A stretch of 64,000 nt of DNA from Burkholderia paludis. Its GTDB lineage: Bacteria > Pseudomonadota > Gammaproteobacteria > Burkholderiales > Burkholderiaceae. This document shows, in pieces, positions 1-8,761 of this stretch. Each line of letters begins with the position of its first letter. Positions within the stretch are counted from its first letter, which is position 1. Location: NCBI RefSeq assembly GCF_000732615.1, contig NZ_JPGL01000014.1, forward strand, positions 114,466 through 178,465, in the 5' to 3' direction. The notes beneath the pieces are model-generated. The model was not told the DNA's origin, did not search any database, and worked only from the letters and a program-made list of their open reading frames with translations. The translations under genes were made by a program, and so were the position numbers.

Positions 1-1
1 T

Positions 2-463
2 TTCTCGTCGGGCCAGCAGTTTCTCGCGAAGAAGGGCGTGCTGAAATCGGCCGACCAGTTGAACGCGCTGCGCGTCGGCGCGGACAAGGGCACGACCAAC
101 GAGACCACGCTGCGCGAGAAATTCCCGAAGGCAACGATCGTCGCGTACGACGACACGCCGTTCGCGTTCGCCGCGCTGCGCGCCGGCAACGTGCAGGCGA
201 TCACGCAGGACGGCCCGAAACTGATCGGCCTGCTCGCGAACGTGCCCGACAAGCAGAACTACGAGATCCCGGCCTTTACGATCTCGAACGACTACATGGG
301 CGTCGGCGTGCCGAAGGGCGAGACGCGCCTGCTCGGCTTCGTCAACGACACGCTGAAGGGGCTCGAGGCGAACGGCCGCGCCGCGCAGATCTACGACGCA
401 TGGTTCGGGCCGACGACGAAGACGCCGCTCACGCGCATCTACCGCATCGGCGACAAGACCTGA
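2..463 (+). CDS. Polar amino acid ABC transporter substrate-binding protein, C-terminal part
   Basis: The reading frame is already open at the left edge, so the N-terminus and signal peptide lie outside the window; 153 residues remain. The visible part has the second-lobe features of family 3 periplasmic binding proteins (SBP_bac_3): a GADKGTTNE segment near the hinge, an AYDDTPFAFAALRAGNVQAI stretch and a C-terminal YDAWFG motif typical of glutamate/aspartate/glutamine binding proteins. It should bind an amino acid in the periplasm and deliver it to the two permeases that follow in the same direction. The exact substrate cannot be read from this fragment. Confidence 0.88.
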   Translation, partial: FSSGQQFLAKKGVLKSADQLNALRVGADKGTTNETTLREKFPKATIVAYDDTPFAFAALRAGNVQAITQDGPKLIGLLANVPDKQNYEIPAFTISNDYMGVGVPKGETRLLGFVNDTLKGLEANGRAAQIYDAWFGPTTKTPLTRIYRIGDKT

Positions 464-554
464 TCCTCATCGCACGCACGCCGCGACCGGCCGGGAACCG
501 GCGTCGCGGCGCGGTTCGTTTTACTTCGATCGCGCCTGTCGCGCGCACCTCAGC

Positions 555-1277
555 ATGCTCGGGTTGGCTCCCAAATATCTGTCCTGGCTCTGGCAGGGTT
601 TCCTGCTGACGCTCGGCCTCGCGGCCGCATCGGCCCTCGCCGCAACCGCCGGCGGGCTGCTGCTCGCGATCATGCGGCATGCGCGCGGCACGGCGCCGCG
701 CGCGGCGGCCGCCGCATACATCGTCACGTTCCGCAACACGCCGCTGCTGGTGCAGTTGCTGTTCTGGTATTTCGGCGTCGCGTCGTTGCTGCCCGATACC
801 TGGGTCGCGTGGCTGAATGCGCGGCATGCGGTGAGCGCGGGCCCGCTCACGCTCGCCTGGCCGTCGTTCGAATTCGTGGCGGGCTGGGTCGGACTGAGCG
901 CGTACACGGCGGCGTTCGTCGCCGAGGAGTGCGAGGCCGGCCTGCGCGGCGTGCGGCGTGCGCAGCACGATGCGGCGGCCGCGCTCGGCCTCACGCCGAT
1001 GCAGTCGCTGCGCTACGTGGTGCTGCCGCAAGCCGTGCGCATCGCGTTGCCGCCGCTGTTCGGCCAGTACATGAATCTCGTGAAGAACTCGTCGCTCACG
1101 ATGGCGATCGGCGTGGCCGAGCTGTCGTATGCGTCGCGGCAGGTCGAAACGGAAACGTTCCAGACCTTCGCCGCGTTCGGCGTCGCGACCGTGCTGTACG
1201 TCGCGGCGGTGGCGGCGATCGAGGCGGGCGCGTATGCGGCGACGCAATGGCGCGACCGGCTGGGAGCGGGGCGCTGA
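555..1277 (+). CDS. Amino acid ABC transporter permease (GltJ/HisM-like)
   Basis: 240 residues. An inner-membrane permease with several hydrophobic segments and the family's cytoplasmic EAA loop, seen here as EAGLRGVRRAQHDAAAALGL followed by VVLPQA, which contacts the ATPase. It begins 91 bases after the binding-protein gene and ends 2 bases before the second permease, so the three genes form one operon. The pairing of two different permeases is usual for glutamate/aspartate-type (GltIJKL) importers, but the substrate is inferred from architecture only. No ATPase gene is present downstream; it may lie upstream of the window. Confidence 0.88.
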   Translation: MLGLAPKYLSWLWQGFLLTLGLAAASALAATAGGLLLAIMRHARGTAPRAAAAAYIVTFRNTPLLVQLLFWYFGVASLLPDTWVAWLNARHAVSAGPLTLAWPSFEFVAGWVGLSAYTAAFVAEECEAGLRGVRRAQHDAAAALGLTPMQSLRYVVLPQAVRIALPPLFGQYMNLVKNSSLTMAIGVAELSYASRQVETETFQTFAAFGVATVLYVAAVAAIEAGAYAATQWRDRLGAGR

Positions 1278-1279
1278 CA

Positions 1280-2005
1280 ATGGATCTTTCGCTGCTCGTC
1301 TCCAACCTGCCGTACCTGCTGGTCGGCGCCTTTCCCGACGGCCCGCTCGGCGGCGCCGCGCTGTCGCTGGCGCTGGCGATCGCCTCCGCGATCGCGTCGG
1401 CCGTGCTCGGCGTGGCGCTCGGCGTGGCGATGGCGCTCGCGCGCGGCCCCGTGCGCGTGCTGTTGCTCGCGTTCATCGGCTTCTTCCGCGCGATTCCGGT
1501 GCTGATGCTGATCTTCTGGACGTATTTCCTGATGCCCATGCTGCTGCACATGGATGTGCCGGGGCTCGCGACCGTCGTGTGCGCGCTCGCGCTGATCGGC
1601 GGCGCCTACCTCGCGCATGCGGTGCATGCGGGCATCGTCGCGGCGGGCGAGGGGCAATGGCAGGCCGGGCTGTCGCTCGGGCTCACGCGCTGGCAGACGG
1701 TGCGCCACGTGCTGCTGCCGCAGGCGATCCGGATCATGACGCCGTCGTTCGTCAACCAGTGGGTCGCGCTCGTGAAGGATACGTCGCTCGCGTACATCGT
1801 CGGCGTGCCGGAGCTGTCGTTCGTCGCCACGCAGGTGAACAACCGGTTGATGGTGTATCCGGCGCCGATCTTCCTGTTCGTCGCGCTGATCTATCTGGTG
1901 CTGTGCACGTCGCTGGACGGCGCGGCGCGCTGGCTGCTGTCGCGCGGCCCGCGCACGGCACGCGCCGCGCATGCGGCGGCCGAGCGGGCGGAACCCGCCG
2001 GCTGA
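1280..2005 (+). CDS. Amino acid ABC transporter permease (GltK-like)
   Basis: 241 residues from the ATG at 1280, chosen because it starts 2 bases after the previous stop; the open frame runs further upstream but overlaps the first permease. Five or so hydrophobic segments and a second EAA loop (ending in HVLLPQAIRI) mark it as the partner permease of the heterodimeric channel. The C-terminal tail after about residue 215 is rich in Ala and Arg and cytoplasmic. It is the last gene of the importer operon; the next gene is convergent. Confidence 0.87.
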   Translation: MDLSLLVSNLPYLLVGAFPDGPLGGAALSLALAIASAIASAVLGVALGVAMALARGPVRVLLLAFIGFFRAIPVLMLIFWTYFLMPMLLHMDVPGLATVVCALALIGGAYLAHAVHAGIVAAGEGQWQAGLSLGLTRWQTVRHVLLPQAIRIMTPSFVNQWVALVKDTSLAYIVGVPELSFVATQVNNRLMVYPAPIFLFVALIYLVLCTSLDGAARWLLSRGPRTARAAHAAAERAEPAG

Positions 2006-2027
2006 CGGCGGGCGCGCGGCCCGCGCG

Positions 2028-3281
2028 TCACGATGCCGAGTAATGCGTGTTGAAGACCGCGCGCAGTGTCGACGGATCGGTCGCGAAGTCGCCCCACAGC
2101 GGCCCGTCGTTCTGCGTGAACGCGAACGATGCGGTGCTGACCGACGCGAGGCGGAAGCGCCATTGCGCCGCTTCCTGGCGGAACGCTGTGAGCTGCATGT
2201 CGGACAGCGCCGTCTGCGCGCTCGCGAGGGTGACGAGCGGGTCGACCGGGCGGTTCGCCACGCGCACCTCGAAATGCAGGTGCGGGCCGGTCGCCGCGCC
2301 GGTCATCCCGACCGAGCCGATGCGCTGGCCCTGCGCCACGGTGTCGCCGGTCTTGAGCCCGGCCGCGAATGCGGACAGGTGCGCGTAATAGGTCGAATAG
2401 CCGTCGGCGTGATCGACGATCACGTAGCGGCCGTAGCCGCCCGGATCGGTGCCGACGAACGACACCACGCCGTCGGCCGCCGCGTCGACGGGCGTGCCGG
2501 TGGGCGCGGCGAGATCGACCCCCGTGTGGAACGCCATCGCCTGCGACAGCGGATGGATGCGCTCGCCGAAGAACGAGCTGATACGGGTCCACCTGACCGG
2601 CATCGTGAACGCGGCGGCTTCGAGCGGCGCGCCGTCGAGCGCGTAGTACGCGCCGTGCCCGGCGCCGGGTGCGCGGAACCAGATCGCGCCGAATGTGCGG
2701 CCGGCCACGCGCAGCTCGAGCGCGGTGAGGCGCGGCGTGCCGTCGCCCGTATCGAACGCGATGCGGTAGTAGTCGCCGCGTTGCGCGCTCGCGCGCATCG
2801 CGACCTTGCCGCTCACGAGATCGCCGAGCTGGATGCGGACTTCGGGCGGCACGTCGAGACGGTTCAGCGTATCGGACAGCGTGAGCTCGATGTTGCCCGC
2901 GCGCATCCCGTGCGGGCTGTCGGGGGTCGCGAACCGGAACAGGTTCGCATAGCCGAGCATGTCGTTGCGGTGCGCGCTGAGCGGGGCGAACAGGCCGGGC
3001 TGCACGTTGCGGTCGTTGCGCTCGCCGATCGTGCGGGCGAGTTCGCTCGTCACGAAATGCTGCGCGGTCGGGAACGGCGTGTCGGACAGCACGCGCTGCG
3101 GCAACGCGGCCGTGCCCGAGTCGACGGCGCCCGGCAGTTGCGACACGGCCGGCAGCGCGGCGAAGCCGAGTGCGGCAAGGGCGCCGAGCACGGCGGCCGG
3201 CACGAGCGCGCGCATGACGCGCTGCGTGCGGCCGGGTGCGGAAGCATCAGGGGGGGCGGCAGGCTTGACCAAGGTGTCCAC
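2028..3281 (-). CDS. M23 family metallopeptidase (murein endopeptidase)
   Basis: 417 residues. A membrane segment lies at about residues 24-46, so the rest is periplasmic. The C-terminal LytM/M23 domain (about 235-350) carries the zinc ligands as HTGVD (H252, D256) and HLHFEV (H334, H336), plus the conserved TGAATGP loop before them. Such enzymes cut peptide cross-bridges in peptidoglycan during growth or division. The full zinc motif suggests an active enzyme rather than an EnvC/NlpD-type activator. There is no LysM domain. It is transcribed alone, convergent with the importer operon. Confidence 0.88.
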   Translation of the reverse strand: MDTLVKPAAPPDASAPGRTQRVMRALVPAAVLGALAALGFAALPAVSQLPGAVDSGTAALPQRVLSDTPFPTAQHFVTSELARTIGERNDRNVQPGLFAPLSAHRNDMLGYANLFRFATPDSPHGMRAGNIELTLSDTLNRLDVPPEVRIQLGDLVSGKVAMRASAQRGDYYRIAFDTGDGTPRLTALELRVAGRTFGAIWFRAPGAGHGAYYALDGAPLEAAAFTMPVRWTRISSFFGERIHPLSQAMAFHTGVDLAAPTGTPVDAAADGVVSFVGTDPGGYGRYVIVDHADGYSTYYAHLSAFAAGLKTGDTVAQGQRIGSVGMTGAATGPHLHFEVRVANRPVDPLVTLASAQTALSDMQLTAFRQEAAQWRFRLASVSTASFAFTQNDGPLWGDFATDPSTLRAVFNTHYSAS

Positions 3282-3606
3282 ATCCAGGAAAGCGGTTCAA
3301 AGGGGTGTGGGCAGGGGCCGCCGGCGATGCATCCGTCGAGCGACGGGCGGGCGGCGGGCGTGCAACAAGACAGGGCCCGCCAGGGGCCTGTGTCGTTTCC
3401 GTTCGACCCAACGCGCGGGGCGGGCCCGCTTCGAACGGCGGCGTGCATACCGGGTCGAACCCGGATATCACGAAGACGCTAAAGAGAGATGACCGCGTCA
3501 GTCTACCGATGTTCCGCGAATCGTTAAAAATTTTAAAGAGGGTCAGCTCGGCCGTTCCGCAGTGCGATAAATCGGGCTAAACCGGCATTTGTTACGCCAA
3601 TTCCCG
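3282..3606. other. Intergenic region upstream of the M23 gene
   Basis: 325 bases between the M23 start and the 3' end of the TetR gene, both on the minus strand. The part nearest 3520-3600 is AT-richer and probably carries the M23 promoter. A small hairpin (CCGGGT-CGA-ACCCGG) sits at 3450-3464. No gene or RNA is recognised. Confidence 0.5.
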
Positions 3607-4254
3607 TCAGTCCGGCAATTTGTGTGCGCCCCTGCGCAGCGCGGCCGACGCGCGCACGGCGTCGAAGCCGGCGTCGAGCATTGCCTCCGCGTCGTTCCAC
3701 AGGTTGCCGCGCAGCCGGTTGGTCCAGATCATCGACGCGAACACGCCTTCGAGCAGCGACACGAGATAGACGGCGGCCAGGTGCACGTCGAGATCGGCGG
3801 CGATTTCGCCGGCCGCGATCGCGCGGCGCAGCAGCGCCTTCGTGATCCGCAGCATCTGCAGTTCGAGCAGCATGCGGCGCCGCTGCAGCGCGCCGTTCTC
3901 CTCGCTCTGCTCGCACTTCGTATAGAGGATCACGAGCACGCGCTGCATCGGGCCGGGCTCACCGCATTCCTGCAGATAGTGCGACGCGGCGCGCCGCAGC
4001 GTGGCGAGCGGCGGCAGCCCGTCGCCGGCGTCGAAGCCTTCCGACGTACGCGCGAACGCGCGGTCGCACATCGCCAGACACACTTCCATCTTGTTGCGGT
4101 AGTGGCCGTAGACGGCGCCGCGCGACATGCCGGCCGCTTCGGCGAGATCCGCCATCGCGGTTTGCGCGACGCCTTTCTCGAGCAGCACGAGCTCGGCGGC
4201 GTCGAGGATCCGGTGCTTGATGGCGAGCGATTCTTCGCGGGTCTTGCGGGCCAT
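3607..4254 (-). CDS. amrR: TetR-family repressor of RND efflux (AmrR/AcrR-like)
   Basis: 215 residues. The N-terminal TetR helix-turn-helix is clear (ILDAAELVLLEKG, then MADLAEAAGMSRGAVYGHYR with the typical GAVYGHY recognition helix). The C-terminal ligand domain contains the AcrR-type LLEGVFASMIWTNRL segment. It is divergent from the efflux operon across 149 bases that hold a palindrome overlapping a -10 box, the usual layout for an autoregulated local repressor. The symbol is given by analogy with AmrR of Burkholderia, based on gene order and the identity of the pump. Confidence 0.85.
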   Translation of the reverse strand: MARKTREESLAIKHRILDAAELVLLEKGVAQTAMADLAEAAGMSRGAVYGHYRNKMEVCLAMCDRAFARTSEGFDAGDGLPPLATLRRAASHYLQECGEPGPMQRVLVILYTKCEQSEENGALQRRRMLLELQMLRITKALLRRAIAAGEIAADLDVHLAAVYLVSLLEGVFASMIWTNRLRGNLWNDAEAMLDAGFDAVRASAALRRGAHKLPD

Positions 4255-4327
4255 GTCCTGAAATTCCTTACAATTCGCTGTCGTTTTATTGAGACAGTAT
4301 GACGGTCAGATTGAAACAGTGTGTATT

Positions 4328-4351
4328 TAATCAGTCGTGACTGATTATAAT
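4328..4351. promoter_or_regulatory. Probable repressor operator and -10 box of the efflux operon
   Basis: A perfect 20-bp inverted repeat, TAATCAGTC-GT-GACTGATTA, lies at 4328-4347 and overlaps a consensus TATAAT at 4346-4351, upstream of the adaptor gene. A TetR dimer bound here would block RNA polymerase. No good -35 hexamer is visible at the right spacing. Confidence 0.6.
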
Positions 4352-4403
4352 CGGCCACCCCGAACCGCCGCATTGTATCGGCGGCGAACGATCCGAGGTC
4401 ACT

Positions 4404-5603
4404 ATGAACAACAATCGCTCCCTGTTGCGCCACCGGCTGGCGCCGTTCGCGCTGGCGGCCATGCTGGTCCTGGCCGGATGCGGAAAGGGCGACAAGGACG
4501 CCGCGCCGGAGGCCGTGAAGCAGGCGAACGTCGTGACGGTGCGCCCGACGGCCGTGCCGATGACCGTCGAGCTGCCGGGCCGGCTCGATGCGTACCGGCA
4601 GGCGGAGGTGCGCGCGCGGGTCGCCGGCATCGTGACGGCGCGCACCTACGAGGAAGGCCAGGAAGTGAAGCAGGGCGCGGTGCTGTTCCGCATCGATCCG
4701 GCGCCGCTGAAGGCCGCGCGCGATGCCGCGCAGGGCGCGCTCGCGAAGGCGCAGGCCGCCGCGCTCGCGGCGAGCGACAAGCGTCGCCGCTACGAGGACC
4801 TCGTGCGCGATCGCGCGGTCAGCGAGCGCGACCACACCGAGGCCGTCGCGGCCGACACGCAGGCGAAGGCCGAGGTGGCGTCCGCGAAGGCCGAGCTGGC
4901 GCGGGCGCAGTTGCAGCTCGACTATGCGACGGTCACCGCGCCGATCGCCGGCCGCGCCCGGCGCGCGCTCGTGACCGAGGGCGCGCTGGTCGGCCAGGAC
5001 CAGGCAACGCCGCTCACGACCGTCGAGCAGCTCGATCCGATCTACGTGAACTTCTCGCAGCCGGCCGCCGATGTCGACGCGCTGCGCCGCGCGGTGAGGA
5101 GCGGGCGCGCGACGGGCATTGCGCAGCACGACATCGCCGTGACGCTGCTGCGCGCCGACGGCAGCGCCTATCCGCTGAAGGGCAAGCTGCTGTTCAGCGA
5201 TCTCGCGGTCGATCCGACCACCGACACCGTCGCGATGCGCGCGCTGTTCCCGAATCCGGAGCGCGAGCTGTTGCCGGGCGCGTATGTGCGGATCGCGCTC
5301 GACACGGCGGTCGACCAGCGGGCGATCCTCGTGCCGCGCGATGCGCTGCTGCGCACGAGCGACCGCACGTCGGTGCGCGTCGTCGGCCCGAACGGCAAGG
5401 TCAAGGACGTCGAGGTCGCAGCCGACCAGATGAGCGGCCGTGACTGGCGCATCACGCGCGGCCTGACGGGCGGCGAGCGCGTGATCGTCGACGACGTCGC
5501 GCAGTTCGCGCCCGATACGGCCGTCAAGCCCGTCGAGAAGGCGCCGCCATCGAAGGCGGCGCCGGCAGCGGCCGCCTCGCAGGCGGCCGCCCGTCAAACC
5601 TGA
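4404..5603 (+). CDS. amrA: RND efflux periplasmic adaptor (AmrA-like)
   Basis: 399 residues, a membrane-fusion protein. The signal peptide ends in a lipobox (LVLAGC, Cys26), so it is an inner-membrane-anchored lipoprotein. It has the paired biotinyl-lipoyl halves (EVRARVAGIV and YATVTAPIAGR), a helical hairpin between them (about 95-165, rich in Ala, Lys and Glu) and a beta-barrel region. It links the RND pump to the outer membrane channel. First of three genes in the order adaptor-pump-channel; in Burkholderia the AmrAB-OprA pump exports aminoglycosides and macrolides, but the substrates here are not shown by sequence. Confidence 0.9.
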   Translation: MNNNRSLLRHRLAPFALAAMLVLAGCGKGDKDAAPEAVKQANVVTVRPTAVPMTVELPGRLDAYRQAEVRARVAGIVTARTYEEGQEVKQGAVLFRIDPAPLKAARDAAQGALAKAQAAALAASDKRRRYEDLVRDRAVSERDHTEAVAADTQAKAEVASAKAELARAQLQLDYATVTAPIAGRARRALVTEGALVGQDQATPLTTVEQLDPIYVNFSQPAADVDALRRAVRSGRATGIAQHDIAVTLLRADGSAYPLKGKLLFSDLAVDPTTDTVAMRALFPNPERELLPGAYVRIALDTAVDQRAILVPRDALLRTSDRTSVRVVGPNGKVKDVEVAADQMSGRDWRITRGLTGGERVIVDDVAQFAPDTAVKPVEKAPPSKAAPAAAASQAAARQT

Positions 5604-5623
5604 CCGGTTCAAACCAGACCACC

Positions 5624-8600
5624 ATGGCACGTTTCTTCATCGATCGCCCCGTCTTCGCGTGGGTGATCGCAATCTTCATCATGCTGGGCGGCGTGTTCGC
5701 GATCCGCGCGCTGCCCGTTGCGCAGTATCCGGACATCGCGCCGCCCGTCGTCAGCATTTATGCGACGTACCCGGGCGCGTCGGCGCAGGTCGTCGAGGAA
5801 TCGGTGACCGCGCTGATCGAGCGCGAGATGAACGGCGCGCCCGGGCTGATGTACACGTCGGCCACCAGCAGCGCCGGGATGGCGTCGCTGTACCTCACGT
5901 TCAAGCAGGGCGTGAACGCCGATCTCGCGGCCGTCGAAGTGCAGAACCGGCTGAAGACGGTCGAGGCGCGATTGCCCGAGCCCGTGCGGCGCGACGGCAT
6001 CCAGGTCGAGAAGGCCGCCGACAACATCCAGCTCGTGGTGTCGCTGACGTCCGAAGACGGCCGGATGACGGACGTGCAGCTCGGCGAATATGCGTCGGCG
6101 AACGTCGTGCAGGCGCTGCGCCGCGTGGAAGGGGTCGGCAAGGTCCAGTTCTGGGGCGCCGAATACGCGATGCGGATCTGGCCCGACCCGGTGAAGCTGG
6201 CCGGGCACGGCCTCACCGCGTCGGATATCGCATCGGCCGTGCGCGCGCACAACGCGCGCGTGACGATCGGCGACATCGGCCGCTCCGCGGTGCCGGCCAG
6301 CGCGCCGATCGCGGCGACCGTGTTCGCCGACGCGCCGCTGAAGACGCCGGCCGATTTCGGCGCGATCGCGCTGCGCACGCAGGCCGACGGCTCCGCGCTC
6401 CATCTGCGCGACGTCGCGCGCATCGAGTTCGGCGGCAACGACTACAACTATCCGTCGTACGTGAACGGCAAGGTCGCGACCGGGATGGGCATCAAGCTCG
6501 CACCGGGCTCGAACGCGGTGTCCACCGAGCGCCGCGTGCGCGCGACGATGGACGAGCTGTCCGCGTACTTCCCGCCCGGCGTGAAATACCAGATTCCGTA
6601 CGAGACGTCGTCGTTCGTGCGCGTGTCGATGAACAAGGTCGTCACGACGCTGATCGAGGCCGGCGTGCTGGTGTTCCTCGTGATGTACCTGTTCATGCAG
6701 AACCTGCGTGCGACGCTGATCCCGACGCTGGTCGTGCCGGTCGCGCTCGCGGGCACCTTCGGCGTGATGTATGCGGCGGGCTTCTCGATCAACGTGCTGA
6801 CGATGTTCGGGATGGTGCTGGCGATCGGCATCCTGGTCGACGACGCGATCGTCGTGGTCGAGAACGTCGAGCGGCTGATGGTGGAGGAAGGGCTCGGGCC
6901 CTACGACGCGACCGTGAAGGCGATGAAGCAGATCAGCGGCGCGATCGTCGGGATCACCGTGGTGCTGACGTCGGTGTTCGTGCCGATGGCGTTCTTCGGC
7001 GGCGCGGTGGGCAACATCTACCGGCAGTTCGCGCTGTCGCTCGCGGTGTCGATCGGCTTCTCGGCTTTCCTTGCGTTGTCGCTGACGCCCGCGCTGTGCG
7101 CGACGCTGCTCAAGCCCGTGGCCGGCGGCCATCACGAGAAGCGCGGCTTCTTCGGCTGGTTCAACCGCTTCGTCGCGCGCTCGACGCAGCGCTACGCGAC
7201 GCGCGTCGGCGCGATGCTGAAGAAGCCGGTGCGCTGGCTCGTCGTGTACGGCGCGCTGACCGCGGCCGCGGCGGTGATGCTCACGCAGTTGCCGACCGCG
7301 TTCCTGCCGGACGAGGACCAGGGCAACTTCATGGTGATGGTGATTCGCCCGCAGGGCACGCCGCTGGCGGAAACGATGGCGAGCGTGCGGGAAGTGGAGT
7401 CGGCGATCCGCAACGACGAGCCGTCCGCGTATACGTTCGCGCTCGGCGGCTTCAACCTGTACGGCGAGGGGCCGAACGGCGGGATGATCTTCGTCACGCT
7501 GAAGAACTGGAAAGCGCGCCAGGCCGGGCGCGATCACGTGCAGGCGATCGTCGCGCGCATCAACGAGCGCTTCGCGGGCACGCCGAACACGACGGTGTTC
7601 GCGATGAACTCGCCGGCGCTGCCCGATCTCGGCTCGACGAGCGGCTTCGATTTCCGGCTGCAGAATCGCGGCGGGCTCGACTACGCGACGTTCAGCGCCG
7701 CGCGCGAGCAACTGCTCGCGGCGGGCGGCAAGGATCCGGCGCTCACCGACCTGATGTTCGCCGGCACGCAGGACGCGCCGCAACTGAAGCTCGACATCGA
7801 TCGCGCGAAGGCGTCCGCGCTGGGCGTATCGATGGACGAGATCAACACGACGCTCGCGGTGATGTTCGGCTCCGACTATATCGGCGATTTCATGCACGGC
7901 ACGCAGGTGCGACGCGTGGTGGTGCAGGCCGACGGGCTGCACCGACTCGATCCGGACGACGTGAAGAAGCTGCGCGTGCGCAACGCGCGCGGCGAGATGG
8001 TGCCGCTGGCGGCGTTCACGACGCTGCACTGGACGCTCGGGCCGCCGCAGCTCACGCGCTACAACGGCTATCCGTCGTTCACGATCAACGGCGCGGCGGC
8101 GCAGGGCCACAGCAGCGGCGACGCGATGGGCGCGATCGAGCGGATCGCGGCGAAGCTGCCGGCCGGCATCGGCTACGCGTGGTCGGGGCAGTCGTTCGAG
8201 GAGCGGCTGTCGGGTGCGCAGGCGCCGATGCTGTTCGCGCTGTCGGTGCTCGTCGTGTTCCTCGCGCTCGCGGCGCTCTACGAGAGCTGGTCGATTCCGT
8301 TCGCGGTGATGCTGGTCGTCCCGCTCGGCGTGATCGGCGCGGTGCTCGGCGTGACGCTGCGGGCGATGCCGAACGACATTTATTTCAAGGTGGGGCTGAT
8401 CGCGACGATCGGGCTGTCCGCGAAGAACGCGATCCTGATCGTCGAAGTCGCGAAGGATCTGGTCGCGCAGCGCATGTCGCTCGCCGACGCCGCGCTCGAG
8501 GCCGCGCGTCTGCGGCTGCGGCCGATCGTGATGACGTCGCTCGCGTTCGGCGTCGGCGTGCTGCCGCTCGCGTTCGCGTCGGGCGCCGCGTCCGGTGCGC

Positions 8601-8761
8601 AGACGGCGATCGGCACCGGGGTGCTCGGCGGGGTGATCACGGCGACCGTGCTCGCGGTGTTCCTCGTCCCGCTGTTTTTCGTGATCGTCGGCCGCCTGTT
8701 CGACGTCGGCCCGCGCCGACGCGGCGGGGCGCAGCCGGCGACGATGGAGGGTTCTCGATGA
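5624..8761 (+). CDS. amrB: RND efflux inner-membrane pump (AmrB-like, HAE1 family)
   Basis: 1045 residues, the usual length for AcrB-type pumps. The N-terminus (ARFFIDRPVFAWVIAIFIML) is the family hallmark, and the proton-relay Asp pair is present in TM4 (GILVDDAIVVVENVER). Twelve transmembrane segments and two large periplasmic loops are expected; the second half repeats the pattern with GLSAKNAILIVE in TM10. It uses the proton gradient to expel drugs. It starts 20 bases after the adaptor gene and overlaps the channel gene by 4 bases (ATGA). Confidence 0.93.
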   Translation: MARFFIDRPVFAWVIAIFIMLGGVFAIRALPVAQYPDIAPPVVSIYATYPGASAQVVEESVTALIEREMNGAPGLMYTSATSSAGMASLYLTFKQGVNADLAAVEVQNRLKTVEARLPEPVRRDGIQVEKAADNIQLVVSLTSEDGRMTDVQLGEYASANVVQALRRVEGVGKVQFWGAEYAMRIWPDPVKLAGHGLTASDIASAVRAHNARVTIGDIGRSAVPASAPIAATVFADAPLKTPADFGAIALRTQADGSALHLRDVARIEFGGNDYNYPSYVNGKVATGMGIKLAPGSNAVSTERRVRATMDELSAYFPPGVKYQIPYETSSFVRVSMNKVVTTLIEAGVLVFLVMYLFMQNLRATLIPTLVVPVALAGTFGVMYAAGFSINVLTMFGMVLAIGILVDDAIVVVENVERLMVEEGLGPYDATVKAMKQISGAIVGITVVLTSVFVPMAFFGGAVGNIYRQFALSLAVSIGFSAFLALSLTPALCATLLKPVAGGHHEKRGFFGWFNRFVARSTQRYATRVGAMLKKPVRWLVVYGALTAAAAVMLTQLPTAFLPDEDQGNFMVMVIRPQGTPLAETMASVREVESAIRNDEPSAYTFALGGFNLYGEGPNGGMIFVTLKNWKARQAGRDHVQAIVARINERFAGTPNTTVFAMNSPALPDLGSTSGFDFRLQNRGGLDYATFSAAREQLLAAGGKDPALTDLMFAGTQDAPQLKLDIDRAKASALGVSMDEINTTLAVMFGSDYIGDFMHGTQVRRVVVQADGLHRLDPDDVKKLRVRNARGEMVPLAAFTTLHWTLGPPQLTRYNGYPSFTINGAAAQGHSSGDAMGAIERIAAKLPAGIGYAWSGQSFEERLSGAQAPMLFALSVLVVFLALAALYESWSIPFAVMLVVPLGVIGAVLGVTLRAMPNDIYFKVGLIATIGLSAKNAILIVEVAKDLVAQRMSLADAALEAARLRLRPIVMTSLAFGVGVLPLAFASGAASGAQTAIGTGVLGGVITATVLAVFLVPLFFVIVGRLFDVGPRRRGGAQPATMEGSR

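Noticed and set aside
1..2005. Importer lacking an ATPase as a broken operon
   Set aside because: The window starts inside the first visible gene, so the ATPase gene may simply lie upstream.
3450..3464. GGTTCGACCC-like hairpin resembling a tRNA T-arm
   Set aside because: No acceptor, D or anticodon arm can be built around it and the loop is too short; a chance hairpin.
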